Source: Chamaelirium japonicum (taxonomy: Eukaryota > Streptophyta > Magnoliopsida > Liliales > Melanthiaceae). From it: a stretch of DNA of 64,000 bases. The position numbers and the translations under genes are program-made. Shown here piece by piece: positions 53,450-63,774 of this stretch (positions within the stretch are counted from its first letter, which is position 1; the number at the start of each line of letters is the position of its first letter). The stretch covers positions 114,744,532 to 114,808,531 of the forward strand of contig OX393550.1 in NCBI GenBank assembly GCA_947650365.1, given 5' to 3'. The notes under the pieces were generated by a model. That model ran no database searches. It saw only the letters and a list, made by a program, of their open reading frames with translations, and was not told the origin of the DNA.

Positions 53450-54257
53450 AAGAATCGGAATCGTCATCATATGTTTTCTGTGCAATGTTTGCCCAATCTT
53501 GTGACAAAAAGCACATCATCTTTACCTGGATTATGACCACCTGATTTTGATCAAGACTTCCCTTTACCACTAAATCTCTTCCGATCCAAAAACCTTCCTC
53601 TTGTTGTTAGTGCCTCAGACGCCGATCCCAATAAAGACTCCTTGTCTTTTCTTCTGTACTCATGATTGACCAACACTGCAGTCACATCCTCATAATTCAA
53701 AGATAACTTCCCATTGAGCAGGGTCATAACAAAGTGTTAATAATCCTCATCAAGAAGAGAGCTTACCAGGATCAACGCCATATCTTCATCTTTGATAATC
53801 TCATCTATATTCGCCAAATCAGCAAGAAGCTTAGTAAAATTGTTCATATGTTCGCTAATGGAGACTCCTTTCCTCATCTGGAAGCGGTAAAGCCTTCTCT
53901 TCAGATGGAGACGATTTTCAACACTCTTGGTCAAGTACTTTGTCTCAAGAGTGTCCCATATCTTCTGTGAGATGTCTCATTCATCACAAGATACTTGATA
54001 TCTTGTGTCAACTAGGACCTGATAACTCTACAAGCATTGCGATTCATTTTCTTTTACTCCTTCTCCAAAGTTTCTGCTGGCTTCTATTTCAACTCCATGG
54101 TTTTCTTCAAATTTTGCACGTTTAGGGCATCCAAAACTTCGTATCTTCACGTCCCAAAATTGTTTGTGCCATTGAATTTCACAACATCAATTTTGGATTG
54201 ATGGATGTTCACATGTTGAATCGATTTCATCAAAGATTCAGACTCTGAACTTGCCAT
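53450..54257 (-). pseudogene. Copia gag
   Basis: Starts MASSESESLMKSIQHVNIHQ at 54257 and, with stops, runs through KFNGTNNFGT, then (53934-53737) SVENRLHLKRRLYRFQMRKG, SEHMNNFTKLLADLANIDE and VSSLLDEDY, the UBN2-type gag of copias. A basic region (RGRFLDRKRFSGKGKS) replaces a clear zinc knuckle. Confidence 0.8.
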
Positions 54258-54307
54258 GATCCTAATTCAGAGCAATTCCATACCAGAACCTATGCTTTGA
54301 TACCAAT

Positions 54308-54871
54308 TAGTTGTGCGTAGCGGAGACCACACAAGATCACCCAAAACAACGACACGAATAGCAAAATATACGAAATATGCTAAGCAATCAAGCAAGAAGA
54401 GGGAAGAAATCACGCACCACAAAGAACACCAGAGATTTTACGTGGTTCGGCAATCTTGCCTATGTTCACCAACGGCACCACAAGAGAGATCCACTATCAA
54501 ATAGTGAAGAGCGTACAATGGTTCATCGAACCCTCCAATGAGAACCCACGAAGGTGGCTCTCCAATCTCTCCTCTCAAGCAAACAATGTTCTCTCCAACA
54601 AAAGCCCTCTCGCCAATCTACCTTCCAAAAACCCTAGAACCCTTTATATATCAAGGGAATAGGTTACATAAGTCCAATCCCGAAATTTCCCTCAAAACAG
54701 CCCCCAAAAGGAAAGTCAAATCATCCAAAACTGGGTCAATCCCGTGCTGTCTACCACAGTCGTGCGCATGACTCGTGAAAGACGCGTTGGAAATCTCGAG
54801 CTCCAGGTTGTGCGCACGACTGCCTGTAGGCTGCTCCGTTTTCGTTCTTCAATTGGGAACTCTCTCCAACA
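54308..54871 (-). repeat. Copia 5' LTR
   Basis: 564 bp, matching the left LTR along its length. Its first bases are TAGTTGTG where the left LTR has TGTTGTG, so the canonical TG end is mutated. Confidence 0.9.
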
Positions 54872-54876
54872 ATCAG

Positions 54877-55556
54877 GATGAGTAAGAATCACTGAGGGTG
54901 TCCGGTAACCTCTTCAAATATGGAGGAAGTAAAAAAAAGAAAAAAACAGGGGATGTTATAGCCCTTTCTTGTTCCGCAAAAAAGAAAACTCATATCGTGA
55001 TTAACCACTTCTCGTTCCGCATATTAACAACGCGAATCGTGTTAAACCACTTCATTAGGATCGGTGTGGAGGTGGAGATCCAGCACAATCAAAGGAGGGA
55101 GCTAAAAAACCCTTTCTCGCTCTCATCGTGGCGGAAGAAACGGAGAACCTGTACGCACGATGGACGAGGAGTATCACGCGAACCTCTCTCGATCATGTTG
55201 TTTGCTGACGTGGCGTGGGTAAACACATCCTTCTACTAGTAAATCAAAAGTTTTACTTGACTTTTTCTTAGTAAAACTTTTTGACTACTAGTAAAGCTCC
55301 TTCAATTTACTTTACTACAACTTTTTGGATCGAGACGATGCTTCGGGGCAAATAGTATTATTTTCATATTTGTGTCTGATTTGTATAGTAGACATGAGAA
55401 ATGTTATTTAACCAACCCCATAGCCAATCGAAATATACAAGTATTACTAGCTTGAAATATAGGTAATGCCCGCATGAACTTCATGCACGTGACTTGGCAC
55501 AAAGAAGGAATATGGCTTTGTTACAAAGGAGAAAAAAAAAAACTTGCGACATGGGA
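54877..55556. other. Intergenic sequence
   Basis: No gene is seen. At 55230-55320 TAGTAAA/TTTACTA words occur as on the left of the copia (49360-49520), so the copia probably split an older repeat. ACTAGCTTGAAATATAGG at 55448 followed by a GCATGAACTTCATGC hairpin looks like a Helitron 3' end on the minus strand, but I found no partner 5' end. Confidence 0.4.
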
Positions 55557-55771
55557 AAATCTTTGATATAACCATGATACTATATCACTGGTATCATAGG
55601 CCAATCACAACCGTCGGAGATCCCTCTTGCACTAGGCCAGGTGCATCGTTGCCACACGATGACAGCCACCATGACATGTGCATTGCACTCAGCCCAAACT
55701 GCATCTTATAGGTGTCCGTGATTGGCCCGTGATGCCAGATCAGCTGGTATCACAGTTATACCAAAGTTTTT
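55557..55771. mobile_element. MITE with about 50-bp inverted ends
   Basis: AAAATCTTTGATATAACCAT ... ATAGGCCAATCAC is matched in reverse by GTGATTGGCCCGTGATG ... TTATACCAAAGTTTTT. No protein. Target duplication not resolved. Confidence 0.7.
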
Positions 55772-55868
55772 CTCGACGGACACATGCGATTCCCGTAGAC
55801 ATTAATATCCCCCGGTGCCCACAAGATTGGAATGCTTCACACTATTCAAGTATCATTAACGCTTTTGG

Positions 55869-56041
55869 AATGCTATTCAACCCGAAGGTTTTCCCGATTC
55901 CGCCAGCCCGATTAACTTGGCACCATACAACTGGTGGTTGAAACCCACTAGCGACATTTAAATCTGTTACACCACTAGTTGCAAGCTGCCACATCAATCG
56001 GGCTGAGTGGAATCGACAAAACCTTCGGGCTGAATAGCATT
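55869..56041. mobile_element. MITE with about 70-bp inverted ends
   Basis: AATGCTATTCAACCCGAAGG TTTTCCCGATTCCGCCAGCC CGATT at the left is matched in reverse by AATCGGGCTGAGTGGAATCG ... CCTTCGGGCTGAATAGCATT. The arms meet at CCACTAG/CACTAGTTG near the middle, so nearly the whole element folds. Confidence 0.85.
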
Positions 56042-56507
56042 TCCCTACCAATCACTTATGCAATGTGATGCTATGCCTATGGTTTCTACCATGAAATAGT
56101 AAGCAACTATTTATTTCCAAAACTATTCCTACCTAACTTTCGCTACCGCCGCCCACCACTCACCACCACCACCAATGTCGGACACCTTACAACCACCGTC
56201 GTCGTCACCACCCAGCACCATCCACTGCCCACATTCGTCGCCGCCCACCATCACCAATCACCACCATCCTTGTTGTCGCCCATCAACACCCACCATTCAA
56301 GAGTTTTTAAATTTCGATCAACAAAAACAGAAAAGAAACAAAAAAGATCACCACGAACAGAAGAAACAGCTAGTCATGACCATATTCTCTTTCCACGACT
56401 CCTCTTTCTCCCCCCTCCCTCTCTTCTTATGTATCCTCATCCCCTATTCGCAACATGCATCGCATGAGCTTTCCCCTAGCTCTATATAAAGAGAAAAGGG
56501 CCTTAGA
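56042..56507. other. Intergenic sequence
   Basis: A CACCAC-rich stretch (56150-56290) gives low-complexity Pro/His/Ser frames. No domain is seen. Confidence 0.4.
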
Positions 56508-56627
56508 GCATCTCCAACAGGCTCCTAGGCCTTTCATCCTTTGGTGCTGTAGCAAAACAAAGATTGCATGGGCTTGGTCTTTTCAAGAAATAGGGAGAGA
56601 TTTGAGGAGCCCATTGGAGATGCTTCC
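56508..56627. mobile_element. Short MITE, GAGCATCTCCAACAG type
   Basis: GAGCATCTCCAACAGGCTCC T at the left and AGGAGCCCATTGGAGATGCT T at the right are inverted repeats with three mismatches, about 120 bp apart. The terminal phrase is widespread in plant MITEs. No clear target duplication. Confidence 0.55.
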
Positions 56628-56731
56628 AAAACCTCTCTCTGATATACAGAAAGAGCCAAATAGCTCTTTAGAAATAGGGAGAGACCTAGGAGTCTCTTAT
56701 AGCACAAACCAAACAATACCCAATGTCTCTT

Positions 56732-56801
56732 AACATGGTCAAGAAACAAGCATGTGCTCCAAACACAACCTTGAAGCACATGATTATTTCTTGACCATGT
56801 T
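56732..56801. repeat. 27-bp inverted repeat with 16-bp loop
   Basis: AACATGGTCAAGAAACAAGC ATGTGCT (56732-56758) pairs with 56775-56801 with two mismatches. It lies 17 bp before the left border of duplication copy B. Confidence 0.9.
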
Positions 56802-57109
56802 ATCACTCTTATCAATTGGACAGAGGAAAATGGATTCAGTTTAGTATCATTAGCCTTTGGTTGAAATGAAGTGAGTTCCGGAAACCACTTTACGGTGCAA
56901 AAATCAAACAGATACTTACATATCATTTCTGATACAATGCCTGCACTACAGGAAAGTTAATCATCTCCAAAGTTTTACTTTCCAACTGAGCAGAAAAAGA
57001 CATTTTAAAGTGACAATATTTTAAAAAGAAGTATTGGAGCCCCCCAAACCCCTCCTTCTCCAATAAGTTACTAATCTCCTGATGATCTCTTTGATGGAAC
57101 GGCTTCTTC

Positions 57110-57355
57110 TCAAACCCGAGAGATGTAAACTGTGAAGATGATCCCTTTACTTCCCTTAGCGATCTGGAAGAGGCAGACATCCCCTTCTTTCAGATTATTG
57201 TCGAGGGCAAAGCTTTTCCATCCTCCCGAGAAATATGAATTTTTTGTGTAAAAGACATAATTGACTGTCCACTTCTCTTTCCGCCCTGGAGTTTGGAGAA
57301 TGATGGACTGGGATTTAGTTGGAAGATGTGTTCTTGAAAAGTCACGAGAGATGGT
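57110..57355 (-). CDS. B3 copy B exon 5, B3 domain 2 and stop
   Basis: 246 nt after acceptor TTTATTTGCAG, encoding TISRDFSRTHLPTKSQS to FTVYISRV-stop. Confidence 0.9.
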   Translation of the reverse strand, partial: TISRDFSRTHLPTKSQSIILQTPGRKEKWTVNYVFYTKNSYFSGGWKSFALDNNLKEGDVCLFQIAKGSKGIIFTVYISRV

Positions 57356-60300
57356 CTGCAAATAAAGGAATCGACGACATATAATGTCATTAATGGAAAG
57401 CAAAAAAGTTTTCTTTACAGAAAGAGGCTAATGAAAATAATAGAACAAAAAAGATCTCCAAATTTGAAGTCAGCTTTAATATTAAGGAATTACATTAATA
57501 TTCACATTGATATAGTTATTTCTTAGTTAACTTTGGTAGTAATCATAAATGAGCCAGATGAATTATCGAGGGTCAACCTTGGATCAAAGGTCAATTGAAA
57601 GTTGTAGACCGCATGTTCACGCATAGTATAATGCTCCATTATTTTATTTGTTCCTATTAGTATATTGAAAACCTATACTGGAGGAAATAATCAAGATCAT
57701 GTATCAACATCTTCAGAGTTCAAAGAGGTAGCAATGTAACTAAAATCGATAGAAAGATAAGCAAACACATCTATCAGTCGATGAAATAAAATATTTAAAA
57801 AATGAACGACGACATAAAAGTAGTACCATAATCAAACGTAGGTTGAAGTGAGACTGCACCTCAAGAGCAAAGATCGTTGCATAGTAATCAGATCATTCAA
57901 ATGTGTATGCATGGCACTAACTTGCAAGCTTGCATCGATTATATGCTACTTTCCACCAGTAAACTAATCAAGGGAAAATTAAGTACAAGTCCACTATATA
58001 GCCATCACAGAAAGGTGCAAGACAATAAATAGTTTCAACTAAGCATAGGTCCACAGAATAAAAATAATTTAAAGGGTGATACTCTCCTGCGAATGTTTCA
58101 CATAACAAATCCTTCCCCAACCGTTTTGAATGACGTGTTTTTTTAAAATACCAAAAATACCCATGGGAACCTCCCAAATTAAATAACAATAGATGATATA
58201 GACACTTTTTTTAACTAAAATAGTGGCACAGATTGCTACAGTGAAATCACTGTAGCAGCTACAGTGAAATCACTATAGCAACCAGTAATTTCACCGTAGA
58301 TGTAAAAAAATATTTTTCTACAGGAAAATCATTGTAGCAAAGTACTCAATTTTATGCAAATAATACTCAGTTGAATTAAGTATAATTTTGTATATTTGAG
58401 TATCATGCACGGGTGGCAGCTATAGTGGTCCCACACTAGGTCTTGAAACTATAGGTTTCATAGGGATCGGGTGAAGTTATATAGACAATGGTAGTTTGGT
58501 AAATTCGGCAACTTAATTATGGCTATTCTAGTCTTTTGGTGGAGATTGTAATCGATTGGTGGAGATTGTAAATTCGGCAACTAAACCATGGCAGTTATTA
58601 AAAAGAACTGTTTGCAATCCGCCACACTAATTAATATCTAATTTGATGCCACAAAAGGTCACAATCTCCACCAATCATTACAATCTTTATCCAATTTGAT
58701 TTTTATGATCAGATGCTCATAAGAGTCGGATTTCCTTTCCATCTTCAAGATGTAATCAAGGTTTGAAATCTTGGCCGATAACGGTACGTACCGGTTTTGC
58801 CCGTTTCGAGACTGGTACTGCTCCCGATCCCGATACCTGGCTCGCACCAGTCTGTATCCGCCGATTCAGGTCAGTACCGACAGGTTTAAGTTTTTTTTTT
58901 TTTTTTTGCTTTTTTTTCCTCAACCGGTATCGGTCCGTATCAGCCGATACCAATACGTACATGCCAGTATATACTGGTTCGAGGCCAACCAATACCGTGA
59001 TTTTGAACCTTGGTTGTAACGCGCGTGTTGGTGCCAAACATGTAATGTATAACCCCCCCCCCCCCCCCCCCCCCTTCCATCAATAGTGACGGGATAAAGC
59101 TTCTTGAACTAGACTTGATCATCCGGCCCTTTCCATCAATAGTGACGGGATAAAGCTTCTTGAACTAGACTTCATCATCCGGGTGCACAACATGTAATGT
59201 ATAACCCCCCCATAGATAGGAAACCCAATTGGTTTTCACTCCTGAATAGCATGCAACACAGGAAACATTGTGGAGGAAGGGAAAACTAAGTAAAAGCCAA
59301 AGATAAGACATCTAATGCTCGATTTGATGTCATAGAAGGTCCAATCTTCTGCAGCCTCCACCATTTTTTCTGATCTTCATAAGGTCAGTCCCGGTCATCA
59401 ATTTTGATGATTTGACACCCTCAATTGCATTGGTTAGCCCCAATTTTAGGATAATACTCTCCTTGCAAGAGCATTACTGACATCTACTCTACAACATGAG
59501 CCAATGGTTGGCTAATACTTCAATCAATAGGCTAATTTGGTAATCCAACAATCTTAGTTCTAGAAAATAAATTCACTTTCTTGCAAATTACTTTTACAAG
59601 CCTTTTTCCATAGAGTTTAACTAGACTGCATATACTAGGTTTCAAAGTTACAAGTGTCCTTTATAAGTTTAAAGGTTTTTCTAGCAAACATGCTTAAATA
59701 GTACATACGCATTTTGAAAACATATGAATGCCCAAATATAGACTTCATGATTACTGTTGGTGCCTGAAGCGTTAACCCGCTCAACCTCCACGAGATAGCC
59801 CAGCAGGACCCTCGAGTGGGTCGCCCGAGCCACCGAAGGTGACGCCGACGCGTTAACCCACCCAAATGGAACGACAACCCGACGTATCGTGGCACGTCTA
59901 CGAAGGTTGTCGCTCTAGCCACAGCCTGACATTTTGAAATGCAACTCCAGTTTGTGGTACCTCCACGGACAATGACACGCCTGGCACCGGAAACCGAACG
60001 AGACGTCGTCGCGACCCTTTGCCAAAGTGATAAAATGGAAGGTTTCTGAAAAGATCAATGGGCAGCTCGCCCAGGGCGGCGGCAACACAACGCCAGCCGC
60101 GAACTCGCTGATCTTTTTGCCAAACCTCAAATTCATGGTTAACCCCATAGCGTCGCTCGAAGATCGTCAAAGCTCGCCGGACCACCTATGCTGAACACTG
60201 AAACTTATGGTCGATACTTCAAGCCCCGCGCTTAGCGTCCCACCAGCAGGAAGCTTGCCCGACCACCTTGGCCAAGTACCTTATGAACGAGACCCCCGAA

Positions 60301-63264
60301 CGACGTCAGCAGAGAGCTCATCTAAGGTGAGGACAGCCCGACGTCCACATGGAGCTCGTCTGACTTGATGTCAGTAGAGAGCTCGCCTGATGTGGCGATA
60401 GCCCAATGTCCACAGGGAGCTCGTCTGAGGTGACACTAGCAGAGAGCTTGCCGGATGTCGAGATCGTCCGACGTCCACAGGAAGCTCGTCTAAGCTGACA
60501 TCAACACGACACTAGCAGAGCGCTCACCTGATGTGGCGACTGTCCGACGTCCACAGAGAGCTCATCTGAGGTGACGTCAGCATGACACCAGCAAAGTGCT
60601 CGTCTTAAGTGGTGACAACCCAAAGTCCACAGGGAGCTCGTCTGAGTTGACTTCTACACGACGTCAAAAGAGAGCTCACCAAGGGTGAAGACAGCCCAAC
60701 GACCACAGGGAGCTCATCTGGGGTGACGTCACCACAATGTTAGCAGAGAGCTCATCTGGGAGGACATCAACACGCCGCCAATGAGGAGCTCGCATGCCAA
60801 CTTTCCATAGCCAAGTATCTAATTTACGAGACCACCAAGAACCACGACGAGCCCGCAAGTGATAAGGAGGTCACGTCTATCACCATAGTAACAATATTCT
60901 TTGAATTATTGAAAAATTCGCAAATAATTCATGAACTCCAAGGGCAAACAAATTATTCTCCGAATTATTCGGCATCATAGACTAAACACGAGCAACTCCC
61001 GAATTATTCACGAATAATTCAGGAATTTTACAAATAATTCACAAATTTCTCTTTTTTTTGTGTGCTACCTATTTTATTTTAATTATAAGTATATATTTTT
61101 ATATCTATTAATATAGAATTAGTAATGTAATATAATATATTTTGTTTTATGTTTCCGAACTTCTCCGGAACTTGTTCCAAATTTTTCGGATAGTTTACGA
61201 AATTTGAATCTAGCCCCCTTGCCGAATTATCCCCGAACGCCGAATTCAGAGACTATCAAGGAAGTGAGAGTGACTTCATGTTACTGATGAACTATACTGG
61301 ATTTTTAAGACCTTAGGTACCAAGGCTAAGCCATGCACAGAACACCATTTGTCATTAAAGAACATAATGTATCCCTGCCTATGCTTAGAAAAGATATATG
61401 TTTTCCCCACTCTTGGGCTTCATAACTGCATCTTGCCCCATTCCACTAAAACTCCAAAGAAAATGGGAAAAAAATACATTAATGATCAACCATTGCTCGA
61501 CACCTGTAAAATAGAAGGAATAAAAATAACAAATTACCAGTGCCACAAGGCTTGTAACCTTGTAACTGAACATGTTTATGAAGCCTTGAGTTGATTACAG
61601 GGGTTTGATCATCTGATTAAGTTAGTAATCAATATAATGAGTGTTAGTCTTCTTTTATTTTTTTACACAAATAGTTGTCAGTTGCATGAAAAGGAAAGTT
61701 TTCGCTTTTGCTGGGTTTGGGTGGAGAATTTCTAAAAGAAAATTTTTACCAACTTTTCTCTCAAAATTCTTTTCCTTTTCACTTAACCAAGCAATAGAAA
61801 GGAAGTCAGGGTGGATTTTCTTCTTTTCATTTCACTTTCTCCCAAACCAATTTCAGAAATATTCATGCAGAAGAAAATTTTCGCAATGTCATAACCTTTA
61901 CCCTTCAGATCCACTAGTCCTAAGAATGAGGATGTTACATATAGAAAAAAAAAAGTTCAGCATTTAACATCTGAGATATAAATTCGAATAAATGAGTCCA
62001 ACGGCCTTGTTGACAAGTTCATTAACCCTGGAACAATATAATAGTATATGCAACATGAAGATTTTGCTTATGAACATTAAGAAACATGGTCCAAGAATCT
62101 GACAGCAGAGAGTAAAGAAAGTATTATTAGTAATATCTATGTAAAAATTCAAAAATTAGAATAAATTGGGATGAAGTTCTTCAACTTACATGGATGTATT
62201 TCTTGCAGACAGAGCTACACTTGATAACTGATATGAAAAACGGTTTTCTTGGTCGAATTGCACGAGCCAATTTTATTGCTTTCTTTTTGTCTTCGTTAGT
62301 TAGGAGATGCCTATTTGATATTAGAAAGGTTGCATTCTCATCTTGCAATTCATCAGATTCTTGCTCAATGCGATGCTCTGCACCTTTTGAAGCCGCAAGA
62401 TTTTTTCCTAAACCATTTCAGATCAAATGACATGAAAAATAGGGTTTCTACAAAGTAAACAAAATGGAAATCCACGTTTCAAAATGGAAACCGGAAACTT
62501 CTACGTGTATTCATTCATATACATCACTAGTGTAGACTTACGTATAATACAACAACAAACATAGAGTATAAGTGAAGCATAGCATCTGAAACTTTTGGTG
62601 CAAAGATACTGAAAAAATGACAATAAATATATTTGGACAGTGAAGAACATAACCAAGTTGCACTCTGTGCCAATAGACTTCCATGAATAAAGGCTAAGCT
62701 AGAAAAAACAAACGAACTTACGGGTTGCACCGCATGTTTTCTTCAGATGAAAGAAGTCTTGTTTGTTTGTAGCTCTCTTGTCACACCTCAACTCAACGTC
62801 CTGAAATCCACTTGCTGTCTTTTGATTAGCCCTTGGGAAATTACAAGGACTCGATAGTGGTGGTATGGCTTGTGCGATATCGTCATGAGTGCTGCTTGGT
62901 TAACTAAATTCAGTTACTTTGTGAAGAGGTAATTTATGAATATATTCAAAATTTCCACAGAATGGTCTCACCTTTCTTGATTCCTGGTATCACGAACCTT
63001 AACAAAATAAGAAGATGCTTTCTCACAGCCAATACTGTCAAACAGTAAAACTTCGAAGCAAGAATTTCCAGTGTACATGAAGACCAAAAGTTCGTACTCC
63101 TTTACACAATGATCTTTAACAAAATCATTCCAACCAGATTGTAAAAATGTGTTATCCGGATCCTTTGCTAGCCCAACATGCCATGTATCACCACCAGGAC
63201 CCTTCAGATCAATAATTGGGGAAAGTTCTCCTTTGAAATGATTCATGAACTTCTTAGGTACACT
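57110..63264 (-). CDS. B3-domain (REM-type) transcription factor, copy B, exons 2-5 (5' end outside window)
   Basis: Exons (minus): 63264-62972, 62894-62722, 62407-62190 and 57355-57110, in frame throughout with GT-AG borders. B3 domain 1 shows SVPKKFMNHF, WNDFVKDHCVKEYELLVFMY and SSYFV. The linker follows. B3 domain 2 shows KPFFISVIKCSSVCKKYIHT ISRDFSRTHLPT and GWKSFALDNNLKEGDVCLFQ. At exon 3 the acceptor used in copy A would put TAA in frame at the second codon. A second AG 9 bp further on (TTAACCAAG|C) avoids it and keeps the frame, so the copy may live by a shifted splice site or may be a pseudogene. Exon 1 must lie right of 64000. Exons 2 and 5 are about 87 and 80 percent identical in protein to copy A. 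Confidence 0.8.
57620..58640. other. B3 copy B intron 4 sequence, partly absent from copy A
   Basis: Copy A passes directly from TTCACGCA to ACTTTCCACC (about 19050), so about 340 bp (57620-57955) and then about 650 bp (57970-58625) are extra in B or lost in A. The second block carries CTACAGTGAAATCACTGTAG palindromes (58232-58300), like the fold-back units at 48393. No gene. Confidence 0.5.
58757..59012. mobile_element. 256-bp hAT MITE of the CAAGGTTT family
   Basis: It starts CAAGGTTTGAAATCTTGGCC and ends CGTGATTTTGAACCTTG. Subterminal GGTACGTACCGG, CCGGTATCGG and CAGCCGATACC words match those of the 6.2-kb hAT at 1717-7929. The flanks GATGTAAT and GTTGTAAC are an aged 8-bp target duplication. 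Copy A shows the uninterrupted site GCTGTAACGCTC at about 19199. The centre has long T runs. It was most likely moved by a transposase of that hAT family. Confidence 0.85.
59053..59074. repeat. Run of 22 C
   Basis: Copy A has only 7 C at the matching place (about 19244). Assembly length may be unreliable here. Confidence 0.85.
59091..59190. repeat. 56-bp tandem duplication
   Basis: GGGATAAAGCTTCTTGAACT AGACTT..ATCATCCGG recurs at 59091 and 59147. Copy A has a single copy of it, split by the copia target site. Confidence 0.9.
59757..60860. mobile_element. Gypsy-LTR-like remnant with tandem array, copy B
   Basis: Counterpart of 27640-30900 without Cassandra and without the right LTR part. The array 60300-60860 is built of GAGCTCGTCTGAGGTGACG / AGAGAGCTCGCCTGATGTGG units. 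No coding domain. Confidence 0.5.
60880..61250. other. AT-rich segment with GAATTATTC words, copy B only
   Basis: GAATTATTC, GAATTATTCGG, AATAATTCA and CCGAATTATC recur at both ends in both orientations around an AT-rich centre, and copy A has other sequence here. It is probably a MITE, but I could not fix ends or target duplication. Confidence 0.4.
61251..62189. other. B3 copy B intron 4 sequence next to exon 4
   Basis: Non-coding. Aligns with 31830-33120 in copy A; an internal stretch of about 240 bp of A (about 32290-32560) is missing in B. Confidence 0.55.
62190..62407 (-). CDS. B3 copy B exon 4
   Basis: 218 nt after acceptor TGGTTTAG, encoding NLAASKGAEHRIEQESDELQ and ARAIRPRKPFFISVIKCSSV. 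Donor CAT|GTAAGT. Confidence 0.85.
62722..62894 (-). CDS. B3 copy B exon 3 (shifted acceptor)
   Basis: 173 nt with the alternative acceptor. The copy A-like acceptor would start at 62903 and give a stop. Lacks 12 nt of the linker found in copy A. Donor ACCC|GTAAGT. Confidence 0.65.
62972..63264 (-). CDS. B3 copy B exon 2
   Basis: 293 nt as in copy A, acceptor TTTTGTAG, donor AAAG|GTGAGA. Core of B3 domain 1. Confidence 0.88.
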
Positions 63265-63774
63265 CTACAAAATAATGACACAATTTACAGATGAAGATTT
63301 TTCATTCGACAACTATATAAGTAAGAAAGAGTCTCATCGTCATCCAAGACTTATCCCATCAAGATTGGGTCGCTTGTAAGGTAAAACTGACAAGAATTTT
63401 CCAACATGTGGTCAACTTGCCGTCAAGCCTTTAAGATTGATGCCGAAAACCTGACAAGGCAACTTGGCAAGATAGGGTCGTGCCAAGAAACCTAAAAGGC
63501 TAGTTTGCGGATATATAGACCTACCACATTGGTTACCCAGTTTAAGCTCATGCCACCAGGGAGAAAAAAAGAGAAAGAAATTGGGGATAGAAAGGATCAA
63601 GAACAAACATTTAAGAGCCAAGTTTACAATTAATTTGAATCATGCACCAAGATTGGCCTGTCATTTTATGGCTACTCTCACTAATTCAAAATCGGAAACT
63701 AGAAATTGGATATAGGAATAATCAAGAAGAAACATTTCAGATCCAAGTTTACAGTTTAATTTGGATCATACACC
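63265..63774. other. B3 copy B intron 1
   Basis: Non-coding, aligned with 34316-34816. Confidence 0.55.

Larger units (their letters stand above)
49552..54871 (-). mobile_element. Complete but decayed Ty1/copia retrotransposon, 5.3 kb
   Basis: LTRs at 49552-50155 (604 bp) and 54308-54871 (564 bp) end CTCTCTCCAACA. Perfect 5-bp target duplication ATCAG (49547-49551 and 54872-54876). Primer site TGGTATCAAAGC lies beside the right LTR on minus (54296-54307 region) and purine tract GAGGTGGAGAA beside the left one. Gag, protease, integrase and RT-RNase H follow in copia order with many stops. The LTRs have clearly diverged (indels of 40 bp), so it is older than the copia at 19268. Confidence 0.95.
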
